DNA from: SZUA-36 sp963774415
GTDB taxonomy: Bacteria; Pseudomonadota; Gammaproteobacteria; Xanthomonadales; SZUA-36
Length of the DNA: 64,000 bases
Assembly: GCA_963774415.1 (NCBI GenBank)
Contig: CAVZEU010000007.1
Coordinates: 186,001 to 250,000 of the forward strand
Direction: 5' to 3'
Part shown: piece after piece, positions 26,162-34,215 of the stretch
How positions within the stretch are numbered: position 1 is the first letter of the stretch
Layout of the letters: each line of letters starts with the position of its first letter
The notes under the pieces: generated by a model
What the model saw: only the letters and a program-made list of their open reading frames with translations
Databases searched by the model: none
What the model was told of the DNA's origin: nothing
Position numbers and translations under genes: made by a program

Positions 26162-28192
26162 ATGCAAAGCAGCTATTTGCTGGTCGTGGACAATTCAGTC
26201 GAACGTATACAAGCTGTCAACAGCTTTTTGCGCAATGCCGGCATGGCCGTCCGGGTCATCAATGCCGCAACCGCCACCGAACTCGAAACCAGCCTGCGGG
26301 AAAAATCACCATTTCTGGTCGTGCTGGGCACGTCGGCGCCAGACAAGCTGAAAACCGGCCAGGTGCTGCAGGCCGCAAGAAAACATTCCATCCCGGTCAC
26401 CATGCAGGTTCGTCCCGGGAAATACGCCAACCTGGAAGCGGCCATCGGTGAATGTTCGGTGCAGGTCATCGGGGCCGATGACCACGACCAGCTGATGGAG
26501 GTTGTCCAGTTCCACCTGAGCGGCGGCAAGTCCGCAAGCAAATACGATGAACTGCAAAGAAGGCTCGATGAATTGCAACATCGTTACGACCTGTTGCTGG
26601 ACAGCGCGAGAGATGCGATTGCCTATATCCACGAGGGCCTGCACGTCTACGCCAACCGTGCCTACATCGAATTGCTCCAGTTGCAGGACATGTCGGATAT
26701 CGTCGGGCTGAGCCTGCTGGAACTGATCAGCACGGATGAAGGCACCGACCTGAAAAAGCTGCTGCGGGACATGAACAGGGATATCATCCCGGAAGAGACG
26801 CTGCCGGTGTCCGTCAACCTGCCCGCCGGACAAACGCTGAAAGCCGACCTGACCTTCCTGCCGGCGAGGTTCAACGGTGAAAAATGCATCCAGATGATGG
26901 TCTGCGAACAGGACGCCAAGCTCGCGCTGAGGGAAGAACTCGACAGGCTGCGCAAGACCGATCAGCTGACGCAGATGTACAACCGCAAAACCTTTACCGA
27001 GCGACTGGCAGACTTCATCTCGGGCGGCCGCGACGGACAACCGCGCAGCGCGGTCCTGTACATCGAGCCCGATGGCATGGCCAGCCTCGATGGCGACATC
27101 GGGCCGGAGAGCCTGGACACGCATATCCTCGACCTTTCGAACATTATTCGCGGTTGCACCCAGGAGGACGACCTGAACGCGCGTTACAGCGAATTCGGAT
27201 TTGCGCTGCTCATCCGGCGCGCCGAAAAATCGGCCCTCGAGGACACCGCCAACAATATCCTCGAAAACTACGGCAACCACATAATCGACCTCGGCGACCG
27301 CACGCTGTCGGCCAGCTGCAGTATCGGCATGGCCACGATCGGTTCGCTGACCAAGGATGCCCGTGAAGTGATCGACCAGGCCAAGGCCGCGTTCAAGGAA
27401 GCGGCGCAGAAAGGCAACACACTGGTCACCTACAAGCCGGCCCTGAAAACCGTCCATTCCGGCGAAGGCGACCGCGACTGGGTCGAGCGTATCAGGCACG
27501 CACTCAATAACCACGATTTCTATACCGTGCAGCAATCGATCGTGGACCTTGAGGGCGAAAATGAGGGCCTGTTCGAAAACCGGACCTTCATGCGTGAAGA
27601 TAACGTCGACACTCATGTCAACGAGTTTCTGCAGGTGGCCGAGCGCAACGAACTCGGCGCCGCCATCGACCGTCACGTCATCCCGCATCTGATGGCGGCC
27701 ATAGCCGGCACGGGGGACAAACACATCATCCCGCTGAGCGCCAACTCGGTCAACGATCCCGGTTTCGCCCACTGGTTCGAAGGGCAACTCAAGAAGGCCG
27801 AGGTGGAAGGTTCGCAAATATTGCTGCAGGTGTCCGCGGATTCCGCCGAATCCGGTCTGAAGTCATCGCGCCGCTTGATCGGCGAAATGCAGGCCATTGG
27901 ATGCGGCATCGTGCTGGCGGATTTCGATAATGACCGCCGCAGGCTGCAATTACTGGAGCACTTGCCCGTCAACATGGTCAAATTGCGCCAGGGACTGGCC
28001 CACGGCCTTTCGTCCAACAGCCACAACCAGGAAGTCATCCGGGCGGTGGTCAAGGCGGCCACGGACAGTAACGTCACGATCATCGCGGATGAAGTCCAGG
28101 ATGCTTCCGACCTGGCTCTGCTGTGGCAGTGCGGCGTGAAGCTGGTCACCGGCGATTTTCTCAACGAGGCGCCGCAAGTCGTCGGCCAGTAG
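26162..28192 (+). CDS. FimX-like protein with receiver, PAS and degenerate GGDEF/EAL domains
   Basis: A 676-residue cytoplasmic signalling protein. Order: a receiver-like domain (1-120) that lacks the usual phospho-Asp surroundings, a short coiled linker (KYDELQRRLDELQHRYDLL), a PAS domain (about 140-260), a GGDEF-like domain (265-425) and an EAL-like domain (435-676). The GGDEF active-site motif is replaced by YSEFGFALL near residue 343. The EAL motif is replaced, the segment near residue 470 reading LFENRTFMRE. Both catalytic activities should be lost. This matches FimX of Pseudomonas and Xanthomonas, a c-di-GMP receptor that promotes type IV pilus assembly. No pilus genes lie nearby. gluQRS follows after 14 bp. 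Confidence 0.8.
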   Translation: MQSSYLLVVDNSVERIQAVNSFLRNAGMAVRVINAATATELETSLREKSPFLVVLGTSAPDKLKTGQVLQAARKHSIPVTMQVRPGKYANLEAAIGECSVQVIGADDHDQLMEVVQFHLSGGKSASKYDELQRRLDELQHRYDLLLDSARDAIAYIHEGLHVYANRAYIELLQLQDMSDIVGLSLLELISTDEGTDLKKLLRDMNRDIIPEETLPVSVNLPAGQTLKADLTFLPARFNGEKCIQMMVCEQDAKLALREELDRLRKTDQLTQMYNRKTFTERLADFISGGRDGQPRSAVLYIEPDGMASLDGDIGPESLDTHILDLSNIIRGCTQEDDLNARYSEFGFALLIRRAEKSALEDTANNILENYGNHIIDLGDRTLSASCSIGMATIGSLTKDAREVIDQAKAAFKEAAQKGNTLVTYKPALKTVHSGEGDRDWVERIRHALNNHDFYTVQQSIVDLEGENEGLFENRTFMREDNVDTHVNEFLQVAERNELGAAIDRHVIPHLMAAIAGTGDKHIIPLSANSVNDPGFAHWFEGQLKKAEVEGSQILLQVSADSAESGLKSSRRLIGEMQAIGCGIVLADFDNDRRRLQLLEHLPVNMVKLRQGLAHGLSSNSHNQEVIRAVVKAATDSNVTIIADEVQDASDLALLWQCGVKLVTGDFLNEAPQVVGQ

Positions 28193-28206
28193 ACCCGCAC
28201 CAGCCA

Positions 28207-29121
28207 ATGACAACGGCGCCGGTCATCGGCCGATTCGCCCCATCGCCGACCGGCGACCTGCATTTCGGTTCCCTCGTCGCCGCCGTCGGCAGTTACCTGG
28301 CCGCGAAAAGCGTGGGCGGCCTCTGGCTGCTGAGGGTCGAGGACATCGACCCGCCGCGCGAGGTCGAAGGCAGCGCGCGGCGAATTATCAGCGACCTCGA
28401 GTGGCTCGGGATGCGGCCCGACGCACCGGTGCTGTATCAGAGCAGCAGGCTCGGGTCTTACCAGGCTGCGCTGCAGCGTTTGCTGGAAGCGGGGCTGGCC
28501 TATCCATGCGGTTGCAGCCGCAGCGATCTGCCCGCATCCGGTGTCTATCCCGGAACCTGTAGAAATGGCATACCCGGGGACCGCCAGGCCCGCTCGATCC
28601 GCTTTCGCGTGGACGCTGACGACGGCTACTTCGACGACCGGGTCCAGGGAAGGGTCAGGACCGCTGCGGCGAGCGGCGGTGATTTCGTTATCCGCCGCGC
28701 CGACGGCCTCTTTGCCTATCAGCTCGCGGTGGTCGTCGATGACGCCTTTCAGCGTGTCACCGAGGTCGTGCGCGGAGCCGACTTGCTCGAATCCAGTCAG
28801 CGCCAGATCTGCCTGCAGAAAGCCCTGCGATTACCTCAACCGGCTTACGCCCACCTGCCGGTCGCGGTCGACACACAGGGTGGCAAGCTCTCGAAACGGG
28901 CACAGGCCGATCCGTTCAGGTTCGGCGACCCGGTTCGCGTGCTGCGCGCCGCGCTGGACTTTCTCGGCCAGCGGCCGCCCGCGGCGACCCGCCTGGACAG
29001 CCTGTGGCAATGGGCCATCGCGAACTGGCGCTGGGAGCGCGTGCCTCGCCGCCAGAGCCTCGAAGCGAGGCTTGGCCCGGACCCCGCCGAAGCCGCCGGG
29101 GCCGCCGGCGACGAACCCTGA
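28207..29121 (+). CDS. gluQRS: Glutamyl-Q tRNA(Asp) synthetase
   Basis: A truncated GluRS paralogue of 304 residues that attaches glutamate to queuosine in the tRNA-Asp anticodon. Class I motifs are present: GRFAPSPTGDLHFGSL (HIGH equivalent HFGS) and KLSKRAQADPF (KMSKS equivalent). The zinc cysteines appear in CGCSRSDL and the later GTC. The anticodon-binding domain of GluRS is absent, as expected. The ATG at 28207 lies 14 bp after the FimX-like stop. Its 3' end faces rquA across a perfect palindrome. Confidence 0.95.
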   Translation: MTTAPVIGRFAPSPTGDLHFGSLVAAVGSYLAAKSVGGLWLLRVEDIDPPREVEGSARRIISDLEWLGMRPDAPVLYQSSRLGSYQAALQRLLEAGLAYPCGCSRSDLPASGVYPGTCRNGIPGDRQARSIRFRVDADDGYFDDRVQGRVRTAAASGGDFVIRRADGLFAYQLAVVVDDAFQRVTEVVRGADLLESSQRQICLQKALRLPQPAYAHLPVAVDTQGGKLSKRAQADPFRFGDPVRVLRAALDFLGQRPPAATRLDSLWQWAIANWRWERVPRRQSLEARLGPDPAEAAGAAGDEP

Positions 29122-29216
29122 CCCGCAGCCGCACCCCAGCAGCCGCACCAATCCCGGATTTATCGCATTGGGATTTTTCGCTGGGCTCAACGGGCGGGCA
29201 ATGAGCCGGCTAGCTG

Positions 29217-29261
29217 CCCGGATATTGCACCAGCATCCCGGATGCTGGTGCAATATCCGGG
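29217..29261. repeat. Perfect 45-bp palindrome (copy 1 of a dispersed element)
   Basis: Two perfect 22-base arms, beginning CCCGGATATTGCACC on the left, meet across a single base at 29239. The element sits between the convergent ends of gluQRS and rquA and touches the rquA stop codon. A diverged relative sharing the core GATATTGCACC and GGTGCAATAT is at 40861-40900, also touching the stop of a minus-strand gene. There is no T run, so it looks more like a REP-type or cruciform-forming element than a standard terminator. Confidence 0.85.
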
Positions 29262-30029
29262 CTAGACGCTGACGATCACTTTTTGGTAAAGATCGCCGAA
29301 ATAGAACTTCGACGATACCTGTTCCGAACCGATTTCAGGGGGCAGGAACTCAGGCAGTTCCTGGCGCCATAAATCCATCGCGAACGGCTCCAGCCAGGTC
29401 AATATGGGCCGCATGATGTAACGCATGGGGTTGCTCCGGCGCGGGCCGTGATAGTCGACGAAGATCACCTTGCCGCCCGGCTTTGTTACGCGGATCGCTT
29501 CCTCGATCGTCTTGCGGCGTGCATCGGCCGGCTGCTCGTGCAGGAGGAAAAAGACGACGCTTTCGTCGAAGCTGTCCGCGGCGAAGGCAAGCTCGGTCGA
29601 GTCCTGGTGGTGATAGAGGATGTTGTCCTGCTTGATCAGTTTCTTGGCGGCGTTGCGCAACTGGATCGGGGCAACGTCGACCAGGTCCAGCCTTGACTGC
29701 TGCCGGCCCAGGTGTTCCGCGAGGTGCCTGGAAAAGTCCCCGTAAACACAGGCGACCTGCAGCACGCGGCTGCCCGGCCGGGGCTGTACTTCTTCCAGAA
29801 CGACGTCGGTCAGCTTCTTCATGTTGCCCCAGAGGATCAGGTTGACCACCCATTTGCGCTCGAAGAACATGAAGGAATTCGGATGCAGGTACGCCCACCA
29901 GTAGGTGTCCTGCAAGTAGTCGGGTATCGCCGGCGCGGCCGCGACGGTCGCACTCTCAACGCCGTTGCCGCCGCGGGTCGTCATCTCGCTGCGGCTGCTT
30001 TCTGTCAGTCCTGTTACTTCATCATTCAT
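29262..30029 (-). CDS. rquA: Rhodoquinone biosynthesis methyltransferase-like enzyme RquA
   Basis: About 255 residues. RquA converts ubiquinone to rhodoquinone, a lower-potential quinone used for fumarate reduction and other anaerobic chains. RquA-type sequence is visible: PDYLQDTYWWAYLHPN, the WVVNLILWGNMKKL segment, the altered SAM motif VLQVACVYGDFSRHLAE (CVYGD in place of the usual GxGxG), VVFFLLHEQP and VDYHGPRR. The non-canonical motif I separates RquA from UbiE/UbiG. The start is the ATG at 30029; a TTG two codons upstream is possible. It lies 96 bp after mtrB on the same strand and may be the last gene of the cytochrome-mtrA-mtrB-rquA operon, which ties rhodoquinone to the outer-membrane conduit. 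Confidence 0.88.
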   Translation of the reverse strand: MNDEVTGLTESSRSEMTTRGGNGVESATVAAAPAIPDYLQDTYWWAYLHPNSFMFFERKWVVNLILWGNMKKLTDVVLEEVQPRPGSRVLQVACVYGDFSRHLAEHLGRQQSRLDLVDVAPIQLRNAAKKLIKQDNILYHHQDSTELAFAADSFDESVVFFLLHEQPADARRKTIEEAIRVTKPGGKVIFVDYHGPRRSNPMRYIMRPILTWLEPFAMDLWRQELPEFLPPEIGSEQVSSKFYFGDLYQKVIVSV

Positions 30030-30125
30030 GGGCAATTTTTGCTCTTCCTTTCAGGCGTCACCTGGGCGCGCGTCATCCGTTGCAACCCTGGTGGGCGGCG
30101 AGATGTGGCGAAAACACCAGGCGGG

Positions 30126-32426
30126 TCAGAATCTGTAGGTCCAGGCGGCCGAAACCAACCACAGATCGTAATTGGCAGCCGCCTGCCCGGGCAACAGGAC
30201 CCTGGATACCGTGTCCGGCTCAACACCGTCCAGCGCCCAGTCCCTGCTGGTCAGCTTCGCGCTCTGGGCGCTGAGCCGGATGCTCGAATGGCCGCCCAGC
30301 GCGAAACGGCTCCAGATACTAAACATCTCCTGCTTGCTGAGCAAGTCCGGCAGCGGCGCCGTTGCCTCGCTGACGGCAGTCACGTCGATGCTGCTGTCGG
30401 TCTTGGAATAGGTGTAATCCATACCGGCTTCGACCCCTTTCCAGCCTTTGTCCTTGCCGATGTCCTTGAACGTCAGCGTAACGTTCCAGGTATCGACGCG
30501 GTCCTCGGAATCCGCGAACCAGTCGTTCGCCGGATCGGTGACCGAATCGGTACTGGTGATATAACGGCTGGACTGATTGGCATTGTATTTCTCCCAGGTG
30601 TAGAAAGCCGCCAAGGTAACATTGTCCCTGGGATACAGCCCCGCGTCGATGGTCCAGCTTCTGACCTTCGCCGTGTTCAGGCCAAAGTGGCCGCTGCCGT
30701 AATCGTCCTTGTCGTAGCTCGCGGATACGCCCAGGTTGACGCGCGGGTCGGGGAAAAAGTCCGCCCGCAGCCGATATTCGTCACGGTCGCGGTCGGTCAG
30801 GAAATACTTGCGCAACAGCGGGTGATTCTGAAAGTCGTCCTGGCCGTAGGTTCCCGCCGGATACGACGCCAGCAGCGGTGCATTGGCGATATAATTCGAC
30901 ACGTCCCGGCTGGAATTGCGGTAGTCGAAATTGACCGATGCCATGCTCCAGCCGCGCAATGTCAGGCCTGCCCGCCAGGCCAGCTCGTCGGAGCTCCTCA
31001 CTTCCTGGAAGTCACGCTTGTAGTCGAAATATTCGACACCGGCCCTGAGCCTGCCGATCCGGCTGATCCGGTAGGTCACCAAGGCGTCGGATTTCTTACG
31101 GGTGTAGCTGTACGGCAAGTTGAACCGCCCCAGCGCGGTATCGCGCTGGTCCTGGGAATCGGCCCCGATATACGGGAACAGGGCCTGCGGCGTCTTGTTG
31201 TCACGCTTGTCGTAGTGGTAATTCACCCGCAGCCCGAGCCGCCTCGCCAGCCGGCTCGTAAACCGCAGGTTGAGCATGCTCGTATCGATCTTCCCATCAA
31301 GCTTGCTCAGCGGCACGGGGGTTTGTACGAGCAAATCCGGGTTGATCGTATAGGGCAGCAAGGTGTCATTCTGTTTCATCGTACCGACAGCGGCGTCCGA
31401 TGTCAGCCGCATTCCGGAAGTCAGGTTGAAACCGACGCTCGCCCGGTACTGGATGTAGTGGTTGTCCGGTTCGAGCGCGATGCGGCCCTGTGAATCGGGA
31501 TAGCTGACGGCATCGTTCCACTCGTGTTCGTGGGCATAGGCGTTCTGGAACACGAGCGTGTTATCCGCATTGCGGAAAAACGAGGCGTAAATCCCCATGT
31601 TGACCTGCATGCGCGGCCCCGCGTAGCCGAAGGTGGCCTCGACGTTATCGGTCTTGTAGTCGACCGGAGCCGGCAGGATCACGCTGCGGGCGTTATTGAA
31701 ACCGTAACCGAAGATGCCGCCGAGCGTGCGATTGCCGATCTTGGTTTCGTGCAGGTAATCGATGTCGAAACGCCAGCCGCCCCCCAGTTTGAGACCGTAC
31801 GCGGCATCGAAACGACGCCGCAACGTGTCGATCTTCATCGTGGTCAGGCTCGACTGCAAATTGAGAAAACCCTTGGTGGTGGCGTTGTACCGGTTGACCG
31901 ACCAGTCCCACGGCAGCGCCCAGCTGCCATTGGTCTGGTGTCTGTAAGGTGTCTGGCCATCGTTGAAACGATTGTTGGGAATTTCCCTGAAGTCAAAGCG
32001 GAAGCGCTGTTTGCCCTGCTGCCAGTAATCGAATTCGAGGCGCCGCGAGTCCAGGCCCAGGCGCTTGCCTTCGAGGCGCCAACGGGTCGTGTCGTCGCTT
32101 GCCGGATCGGGCCTCCGGTCGAGTTTGAAATCGAATAACCCAAATACGCCGTTGTCCGTCAGATCGCTGTACTTGCCGTAGCGGTAGCTGGGGTCATCGA
32201 GGGCGTAGACCCCCACCGTCACTTCCTTTTCAATGCTGGCAGGGGCTTTCTTTGCTTTCTTCTTTGCCTGCTTCTTGCTGCTGGCCTTCTTGGCCGGTGC
32301 TGCGGACGCCGGCCCGGCTGCCGCGGCCTTGCCGGCCGCTGCTTCACCCTGTGCCCAACCCGACAACGGCAGAACAAGCAGCACGAGGCCCAGGATCAAG
32401 TATTTGAGATGGCTTCTAATCTTCAT
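30126..32426 (-). CDS. mtrB: MtrB/PioB-family outer-membrane beta-barrel of a decahaem conduit
   Basis: A 766-residue outer-membrane porin that sheathes a decahaem cytochrome so electrons can cross the outer membrane. Evidence: signal peptide ending GWAQ, then an Ala/Lys-rich linker (residues 28-62), then a long series of alternating amphipathic strands rich in Tyr, Arg and Asp with periplasmic turns, ending in the outer-membrane signature Phe (AAWTYRF). Length fits the family (about 650-800). The N-terminal CxxC of Shewanella MtrB is not seen, and I see no Cys in the whole protein, as in many PioB/MtoB members. The mtrA homologue ends 28 bp upstream on the same strand. No MtrC-type outer-surface cytochrome follows. 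Confidence 0.9.
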   Translation of the reverse strand: MKIRSHLKYLILGLVLLVLPLSGWAQGEAAAGKAAAAGPASAAPAKKASSKKQAKKKAKKAPASIEKEVTVGVYALDDPSYRYGKYSDLTDNGVFGLFDFKLDRRPDPASDDTTRWRLEGKRLGLDSRRLEFDYWQQGKQRFRFDFREIPNNRFNDGQTPYRHQTNGSWALPWDWSVNRYNATTKGFLNLQSSLTTMKIDTLRRRFDAAYGLKLGGGWRFDIDYLHETKIGNRTLGGIFGYGFNNARSVILPAPVDYKTDNVEATFGYAGPRMQVNMGIYASFFRNADNTLVFQNAYAHEHEWNDAVSYPDSQGRIALEPDNHYIQYRASVGFNLTSGMRLTSDAAVGTMKQNDTLLPYTINPDLLVQTPVPLSKLDGKIDTSMLNLRFTSRLARRLGLRVNYHYDKRDNKTPQALFPYIGADSQDQRDTALGRFNLPYSYTRKKSDALVTYRISRIGRLRAGVEYFDYKRDFQEVRSSDELAWRAGLTLRGWSMASVNFDYRNSSRDVSNYIANAPLLASYPAGTYGQDDFQNHPLLRKYFLTDRDRDEYRLRADFFPDPRVNLGVSASYDKDDYGSGHFGLNTAKVRSWTIDAGLYPRDNVTLAAFYTWEKYNANQSSRYITSTDSVTDPANDWFADSEDRVDTWNVTLTFKDIGKDKGWKGVEAGMDYTYSKTDSSIDVTAVSEATAPLPDLLSKQEMFSIWSRFALGGHSSIRLSAQSAKLTSRDWALDGVEPDTVSRVLLPGQAAANYDLWLVSAAWTYRF

Positions 32427-32454
32427 TTGCCTACTCCCGTTCCGATCGTCGCCA

Positions 32455-33471
32455 TTACCGCGTCAGCCTCGCACCGCTGGGGTGGTTGGAGCCATGGATC
32501 TGCACGTGGCAATTCATGCACTGCTTGCCGAGCAGGTGCCGGTCCGCGCCATTGGGCGGCACACCGGTGCCGCTGAACGCCTCGCTGGAATGGAACTGGG
32601 CCGCGTGGCATTGCTGGCACAGGAAGGGCGGCCTGGCGACCAGCAGGTTTTCATAGTTCGACCCGTGCGGCGTATGACACACGGTGCAGTCCTCGGTAAC
32701 GGGAGCGTGCTCCCACAAAAACGGACCGCGCTTCTCCGCGTGACAGTCGTAGCATTGCTCGTTGACGGTATTTCGTTTCAGCAGGGCCGGGCCGGCAGAG
32801 CCGTGCGGATTGTGGCAATCGCTGCAGGCGATCAGGCCGACGTTCGACATCGAGGCGCTGGCGCCCTGCACGGGGTGCCGCGACTGACGCAGGAATTGCG
32901 CGCGCTGTTCCTTGTGGCACTTGTAACAAACCGCCGGCTGCGTCTCCACCGACAACACCGGGTCGTCCGCCTTGTGGATGACGTGGCAATCCGCACAGGC
33001 GACGCCTTCGACATCGTGAACGCTGCCCGGCCAGTGAAACCTCGCCTTGTTATTGTGGCAACCGAGGCATACCGCGTTCTGGGTTTCCACGGGTGTCTTG
33101 TCGTCAAAGGTGACCGGCGGCAAAAAACGTGACCCGTCTTCCTTGCGTTTCGGGTGCTTGTCGGTCGGGCCGTGGCAGGTTTCGCAACCGTGATTGTCAG
33201 CGGACATCGGCGATGCGGGATCACCGCTGACGCCCATCGGCGTCATCAGGACTTCGTGTACATCCCTCATCTTCCCCTCGCCGTGGCAGAGAAGGCAACC
33301 TTTCGCGCCGCGCTTGCTGTATTCAGCCACAGGGGCCGATTTTTTGGCCGCGGCCTTGGCGTCGTCCGCCTGCGCTGCCATGGACACAGCGGCCGACCCG
33401 CTCAGAATCAGCCACATTGCAAAGGTCAGAATCGTCGTTGACCGGCGGGCATCAACCCGTTTTTTGATCAT
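32455..33471 (-). CDS. mtrA: Periplasmic decahaem cytochrome MtrA/PioA/DmsE family
   Basis: A 338-residue exported cytochrome with ten CxxCH sites (CLLCH, CETCH, CLGCH, CADCH, CYKCH, CSDCH, CYDCH, CTVCH, CQQCH, CMNCH), the exact haem number and size of MtrA (333 residues). In the family it threads into the MtrB barrel and passes electrons across the outer membrane, either outward to metals or inward from Fe(II) in PioA/MtoA. The signal peptide ends near AAVSMAAQA. The start is the ATG at 33471 (MIKKRVDARRS), preceded by GAGGAGTGG. It is preceded by a monohaem lipoprotein gene 70 bp upstream and followed by mtrB. No DMSO reductase gene is nearby, so DmsE-type function is less likely. Confidence 0.93.
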   Translation of the reverse strand: MIKKRVDARRSTTILTFAMWLILSGSAAVSMAAQADDAKAAAKKSAPVAEYSKRGAKGCLLCHGEGKMRDVHEVLMTPMGVSGDPASPMSADNHGCETCHGPTDKHPKRKEDGSRFLPPVTFDDKTPVETQNAVCLGCHNNKARFHWPGSVHDVEGVACADCHVIHKADDPVLSVETQPAVCYKCHKEQRAQFLRQSRHPVQGASASMSNVGLIACSDCHNPHGSAGPALLKRNTVNEQCYDCHAEKRGPFLWEHAPVTEDCTVCHTPHGSNYENLLVARPPFLCQQCHAAQFHSSEAFSGTGVPPNGADRHLLGKQCMNCHVQIHGSNHPSGARLTR

Positions 33472-33501
33472 GAACACGCCCACTCCTCGGAAGCAAACTC
33501 C

Positions 33502-33513
33502 ATTATATATAAT
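33502..33513 (-). promoter_or_regulatory. AT-rich palindrome, possible -10 region for mtrA
   Basis: ATTATATATAAT, a 12-base perfect palindrome in otherwise GC-rich DNA, 31 bp upstream of the mtrA ATG. It contains a TATAAT on each strand and could be a local promoter that lets mtrA be transcribed apart from the upstream lipoprotein gene. No good -35 element is seen at 17 bp. Confidence 0.35.
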
Positions 33514-33541
33514 GTGACTGACACAGGGGCCGGATCGGCAG

Positions 33542-33931
33542 TCAGTTATTCTTTGCACCCTGGTCGATCCATTTCCGTATGGTCAGGATATCCTCTTTCG
33601 GGACCGGCTTGCGGTTACCGTGCGGCATCGCGATTGACGGATCGGCGCGGCCTTCCATCAGCACCACCATGTTGCTGGTTTCCGCGTCCCCGGGGATGAT
33701 CATCGGTCCGTAACGAGTGCCTTTCATCAGGCTTTCATAACTGTCCATGCTGAAACCGCTGGCCTTCTGGCCCTGGCCGCCGCTGTGATGGCATTCCAGG
33801 CAGTGGGCGGCCAGGATCGGCCGAACATCCTTCGCGTAGCTGACCGGCCGCTCGCGGCTGCAGCCAATCAGCAGCGAGGAAATCGCGGTCACCAGGATGA
33901 TGGTGCCAACCATTCTTGTTGTAAGCGTCAT
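33542..33931 (-). CDS. Monohaem cytochrome c lipoprotein (PSCyt1-like)
   Basis: A 129-residue lipoprotein: signal peptide with lipobox SLLIGC, then a cytochrome c domain of the planctomycete-type family (YAKDVRPILAAHCLECHHSGG with one CxxCH, later SFSMDSY-type segment GFSMDSYESLMKG and AMPHGNRKPVPKEDI with a possible Met ligand, ending IRKWIDQGAKNN). The start is the ATG at 33931, preceded by GGAGATTACC; the open frame continues upstream to 34090 without a ribosome site. It is the first gene of the minus-strand run toward mtrA-mtrB-rquA and diverges from the CbcL-like gene. It may shuttle electrons between periplasmic carriers and MtrA. Confidence 0.85.
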   Translation of the reverse strand: MTLTTRMVGTIILVTAISSLLIGCSRERPVSYAKDVRPILAAHCLECHHSGGQGQKASGFSMDSYESLMKGTRYGPMIIPGDAETSNMVVLMEGRADPSIAMPHGNRKPVPKEDILTIRKWIDQGAKNN

Positions 33932-34015
33932 GGTAATCTCCAGCAGATAGCATTCAATCGCCTGCAAGGGCCATTGAATTGAGGGTAAAATTACACCCGT
34001 ATTTAAGAGCCCCCC

Positions 34016-34029
34016 ATGACATATGTCAA
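34016..34029 (-). promoter_or_regulatory. FNR-type box for the lipoprotein-mtrA-mtrB-rquA operon
   Basis: On the minus strand it reads TTGAC-ATAT-GTCAT, close to TTGAT-N4-ATCAA; it contains the perfect palindrome TGACATATGTCA. Exactly 22 bp downstream (minus strand, 33993-33988) is TAATTT, which keeps the three most conserved -10 bases. That is class II geometry, predicting transcription from about 33981. Confidence 0.6.
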
Positions 34030-34076
34030 TGAATGGAAGTTCTGGCGGCGACGGCGCGGGAAATATTCGCCCAATG

Positions 34077-34090
34077 ATGACACAGGTCAT
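34077..34090 (+). promoter_or_regulatory. FNR-type box for the CbcL-like gene
   Basis: ATGAC-ACAG-GTCAT, a perfect inverted repeat of the FNR/CRP superfamily type. The hexamer TTAAAT at 34113-34118 lies exactly 22 bp downstream, as in class II FNR promoters, predicting a start near 34125. Its half-site (TGAC) differs from the classic TTGAT, so another FNR-family protein may be the regulator. Confidence 0.6.
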
Positions 34091-34215
34091 TTATTGAACA
34101 GGACAAGCAGTCTTAAATGGGCGGCGTTTAATCTGTCCATGGGTCGACGGCCTTTGCCGGCGACCCTTTCAGGCATACCTAGGGATACCAACAAAACACA
34201 AAGGAGCGCGTGGCA

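Noticed and set aside
32455..33471. DmsE of a DMSO reductase system
   Set aside because: No DmsA/DmsB-type genes are nearby; the NrfD and Fe-S genes at 44998-47000 lie in another operon and lack a molybdoenzyme.
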